DNA of 8,028 nucleotides from Chitinophagales bacterium (GTDB lineage Bacteria; Bacteroidota; Bacteroidia; Chitinophagales; UBA2359). A program made the translations under genes and the position numbers. The notes beneath the pieces were generated by a model. It did no database searches and was not told the DNA's origin. It saw nothing but the letters and a program-made list of their open reading frames with translations. The stretch covers positions 1 through 8,028 of the forward strand of contig JAHDIA010000261.1 in the NCBI GenBank assembly GCA_020631035.1. Reading direction: 5' to 3'. Of the stretch, positions 6,299 through 8,028 are shown piece by piece (the first letter of the stretch is position 1; the number at the start of each line of letters is the position of its first letter).

Positions 6299-6814
6299 AT
6301 GAGAAATTTGAAATCATTAATCGTGGCACTTCTTACAATGACTGTATTGTTTACCAGTTGTGCAAAAGAGGATATTTTGCAAGAGACAACACCTATGACA
6401 ATTGCCTCCAAAAAAGGAGAAGATAAAGTCGAAGAAGTTAACAACTTAAAAGGACCAGACATTGCAATAGCCAATTATCAAATTACAATAGGAGGTAATA
6501 AATACCAACCGTGTAAATACTCTAGATATGAATTGGCTGATAATACTTACCATACCTACCATGAAGTGAATGGTGCCAGCTTTAAATATATTTTTAATAA
6601 AGGGCAGACGGATGAATTTAGCGTAATTACGTCTGATAAAGTATTGTTGCAGTTGTGGCCTACAGGAGGTCAGCACAATGTTGTTGTAAGAGTGGTGAAT
6701 CCTGTAACTGGGGTAGAGTTGATAAATAGTGAATCCACTAATTACATATTCAACCATCAAGGTGCAGGTTGTTATACTTCTCCTGATACTCCAGGCGGAA
6801 ACAATGGTAATTAA
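6299..6814 (+). CDS. Small surface lipoprotein of unknown function, 171 aa
   Basis: Residues 1-20 form a lipoprotein signal peptide (positive n-region, hydrophobic LIVALLTMTVLF, lipobox ending FTS before C21), so the protein should be lipidated at C21 by signal peptidase II processing. The residues after Cys are A-K-E-D, which fits the K-(D/E)2 surface-export signal described in Bacteroidota lipoproteins; the mature protein is therefore probably on the outer face of the outer membrane. A polar linker (about 22-52) is followed by a domain rich in probable beta strands, including the run NVVVRVVNPVTGVEL (127-141). The only other cysteines, C72 and C158, could pair. The tail is Gly/Asn-rich (166-171). 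I do not recognise the family. Its place after the LanB gene allows an immunity role, but a probable terminator separates them and there is no homology argument, so this is only a possibility. Confidence 0.8.
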   Translation: MRNLKSLIVALLTMTVLFTSCAKEDILQETTPMTIASKKGEDKVEEVNNLKGPDIAIANYQITIGGNKYQPCKYSRYELADNTYHTYHEVNGASFKYIFNKGQTDEFSVITSDKVLLQLWPTGGQHNVVVRVVNPVTGVELINSESTNYIFNHQGAGCYTSPDTPGGNNGN

Positions 6815-6837
6815 TTAAAAATAGTAATTAATTAAAA
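6807..6837. repeat. 14-bp direct repeat at the lipoprotein stop
   Basis: GTAATTAATTAAAA occurs at 6807-6820 and again at 6824-6837 with a 3-nt spacer; the lipoprotein stop codon lies in the first copy. It is of low complexity and may have arisen by slippage. Its position next to the left border of the downstream insertion sequence makes a link to that insertion possible but unproven. Confidence 0.6.
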
Positions 6838-6890
6838 TTACTCTTTTCATTATTCAGAAGTGTACAGTTTTTTAAGTAGATAAAAAAAGA

Positions 6891-6927
6891 CTAACTTGAA
6901 TTTGAAACCAAACAAAAATCAAGTTAG
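6891..6927 (+). promoter_or_regulatory. Hairpin just before transposase start
   Basis: A perfect 9-bp inverted repeat (CTAACTTGA at 6891-6899, TCAAGTTAG at 6919-6927) ends 2 nt before the transposase ATG. On a read-through transcript the hairpin would sit at the ribosome-binding region and could block initiation, a known way for insertion sequences to avoid activation by neighbouring promoters. That role is inferred from position only. Confidence 0.5.
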
Positions 6928-6929
6928 CC

Positions 6930-8028
6930 ATGAATGATAAAAATTTTATCAAGACAAAAATACAAAAAAGTATAAAAAAATTATTAAAGGTTACTTATCT
7001 ACCAAAGCGAGCTTTACAAAGAATCAACTTTTTGTCTTCTTTAGTAGGTTCAATTATCCTAAAAGGTTCTTGTCAGATTAGTCAAATGGCTCTAACAGTC
7101 AATGATGGAAGCAAAAAACAAGAGAGTCAAAAAAAACAGATTTCTCGATTTTTAAACAATGAATCATTCAATTATGAAACACATTACTTTCCATTTGCTT
7201 TCCATATACTATTACAATTGTCGAAACGGAAACATTTAGAATTTTCGATAGATGCGACAGTGGCAGGTAGAGGGTGTATGGCATTGGTAATCAGTGTTAT
7301 ATATAAAGGCAAAGCTCTTCCAATTGTTTGGAGTGTCCATAAAGCTAAAAAAGGACATTTACCAGAAAAGGCGCATTGTGAACTCTTAGAAGAATTATCC
7401 AAAATAGTTCCCAATGATTGTCAAGTAACTATATTAGGAGATGGCGAGTTTGATGGTTGTGACTGGCAGGCAGCCATAGTTAACAATGAATGGAACTACG
7501 TTTGTCGTACTTCTAAAAATATAGTATTGGATTGGGACGGTCTGTGTTTTAAGACAGAGGATATGATGATAGAAGAGGGTGACCATTTATTACTAGAAGA
7601 TTTACTATTTACAAAAAAAGAATATGGTCCAGTAAATATTCTGCTTTGGCATGACAAAAAACATAAAGAAGCTATTTTTTTAGTAACTAATTTAGACGAA
7701 GTTGCCCAGATAAAACAGTTGTATAAAAAACGCTTTAAAATCGAACCTTTGTTTCGAGACCAAAAAAGTAAAGGCTTTAAATTGGATAAAAGTGGACTAA
7801 GCGACCCTGAAAGGTTAAAACGTTTATTGATTATTTGTTTTCTAGCTACTGTGATTTGCATAATGGGAGGTGTAAAAGCCTTTAAATCAAAGTTTTATAA
7901 ACAAATAGCAGAACAAGAAAAATCTATGTTAAGTCTCTTCCAATTGGGATTAAGATTTATTCATCTTTTAGTAGATTTGAGACAGTGGAGAGCTTTTAGC
8001 TGGAAATATGATTTTAAAACTACAAAGT
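6930..8028 (+). CDS. IS4-family DDE transposase, 3' end outside window
   Basis: The frame opens at ATG 6930 (an in-frame stop lies at 6903-6905) and continues for 366 codons to the window edge without a stop. The RNase H-like catalytic core has D108 (in SIDATV), D171 (in LGDGEFDG) and E272. E272 lies in YKKRFKIEPLFRDQK, which fits the Y-x2-R-x3-E-x6-K signature of the IS4 family (Y265, R268, E272, K279). The interval of about 100 residues between the second Asp and the Glu fits the inserted beta-strand domain of that family. The N-terminal 100 residues are Lys-rich and probably bind DNA. The catalytic triad is intact and no frameshift is seen, so the enzyme may be active; the missing end should be short, judging from usual IS4 lengths. 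No functional link to the peptide cluster is implied, beyond showing that the region receives mobile DNA. Confidence 0.85.
   Translation, partial: MNDKNFIKTKIQKSIKKLLKVTYLPKRALQRINFLSSLVGSIILKGSCQISQMALTVNDGSKKQESQKKQISRFLNNESFNYETHYFPFAFHILLQLSKRKHLEFSIDATVAGRGCMALVISVIYKGKALPIVWSVHKAKKGHLPEKAHCELLEELSKIVPNDCQVTILGDGEFDGCDWQAAIVNNEWNYVCRTSKNIVLDWDGLCFKTEDMMIEEGDHLLLEDLLFTKKEYGPVNILLWHDKKHKEAIFLVTNLDEVAQIKQLYKKRFKIEPLFRDQKSKGFKLDKSGLSDPERLKRLLIICFLATVICIMGGVKAFKSKFYKQIAEQEKSMLSLFQLGLRFIHLLVDLRQWRAFSWKYDFKTTK

Larger units (their letters stand above)
6838..8028 (+). mobile_element. Insertion sequence, IS4-like, right part outside window
   Basis: The segment contains an IS4-type transposase gene open to the right edge and, upstream of it, a short non-coding end. 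The left boundary is not resolved: it should lie between the lipoprotein stop (6814) and the hairpin at 6891, and the start given here is only approximate. Terminal inverted repeats and target duplications cannot be defined because the right end is missing. Its ends, as far as visible, do not match the TACTGTGTAAA terminus of the foldback element near 2694, so the two are not shown to be related. Confidence 0.6.

Noticed and set aside
6845..6880. Insertion sequence left end as parent of the foldback element
   Set aside because: The visible left-end sequence does not match TACTGTGTAAA beyond a few bases, so a parent-derivative link is not supported.
7496..7861. 121-aa open frame on the - strand
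   Set aside because: It lies antisense to the transposase, whose D171 to E272 catalytic region explains this stretch.

Overview
The window looks like a piece of a Bacteroidota chromosome. It is AT-rich, Shine-Dalgarno sequences are not evident before the starts, both peptide genes follow a TAnnTTTG-type -7 promoter box, and the small precursors carry the LNKxT(I/V)..L...GG leader typical of Bacteroidota natural-product peptides. A lipoprotein with a Bacteroidota-type surface-export signal fits the same picture. The genus cannot be named from this sequence.

Layout. Positions 1-141 hold the tail and intrinsic terminator of a gene lying upstream. Positions 142-510 hold no recognisable gene. Positions 511-1156 encode two related short precursor peptides (52 and 58 aa), neither of them on the supplied open-frame list. 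Each has its own promoter-like box and is followed by a strong hairpin. A LanC-type cyclase (1240-2529) comes next, then a 161-bp foldback (MITE-like) element with 5-bp target-site duplications (2689-2859), then a full-length LanB dehydratase (2873-6037). After a terminator-like hairpin come a small lipoprotein of unknown function (6299-6814) and the 5' part of an insertion sequence carrying an IS4-type DDE transposase, which runs off the right edge.

How the genes work together (inferred from family knowledge). The core is a class I lanthipeptide cluster. LanB would dehydrate Ser/Thr of the two cores through glutamyl-tRNA-dependent glutamylation and elimination. The zinc enzyme LanC would add Cys thiols to the dehydro-residues to close (methyl)lanthionine rings. 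Cleavage after the Gly-Gly of each leader would release the products. Each core has four Ser/Thr and three Cys and ends in [ST]-Q-C-[VI]-C, so the products should have related ring patterns and could be a two-component pair or simply paralogues. No transporter, leader protease or recognisable immunity gene lies in the window; these must be upstream or elsewhere.

The most notable points are the unlisted peptide pair, the palindromic mobile element sitting 13 bp before the lanB start, and the hairpins that separate each precursor gene from the next gene.
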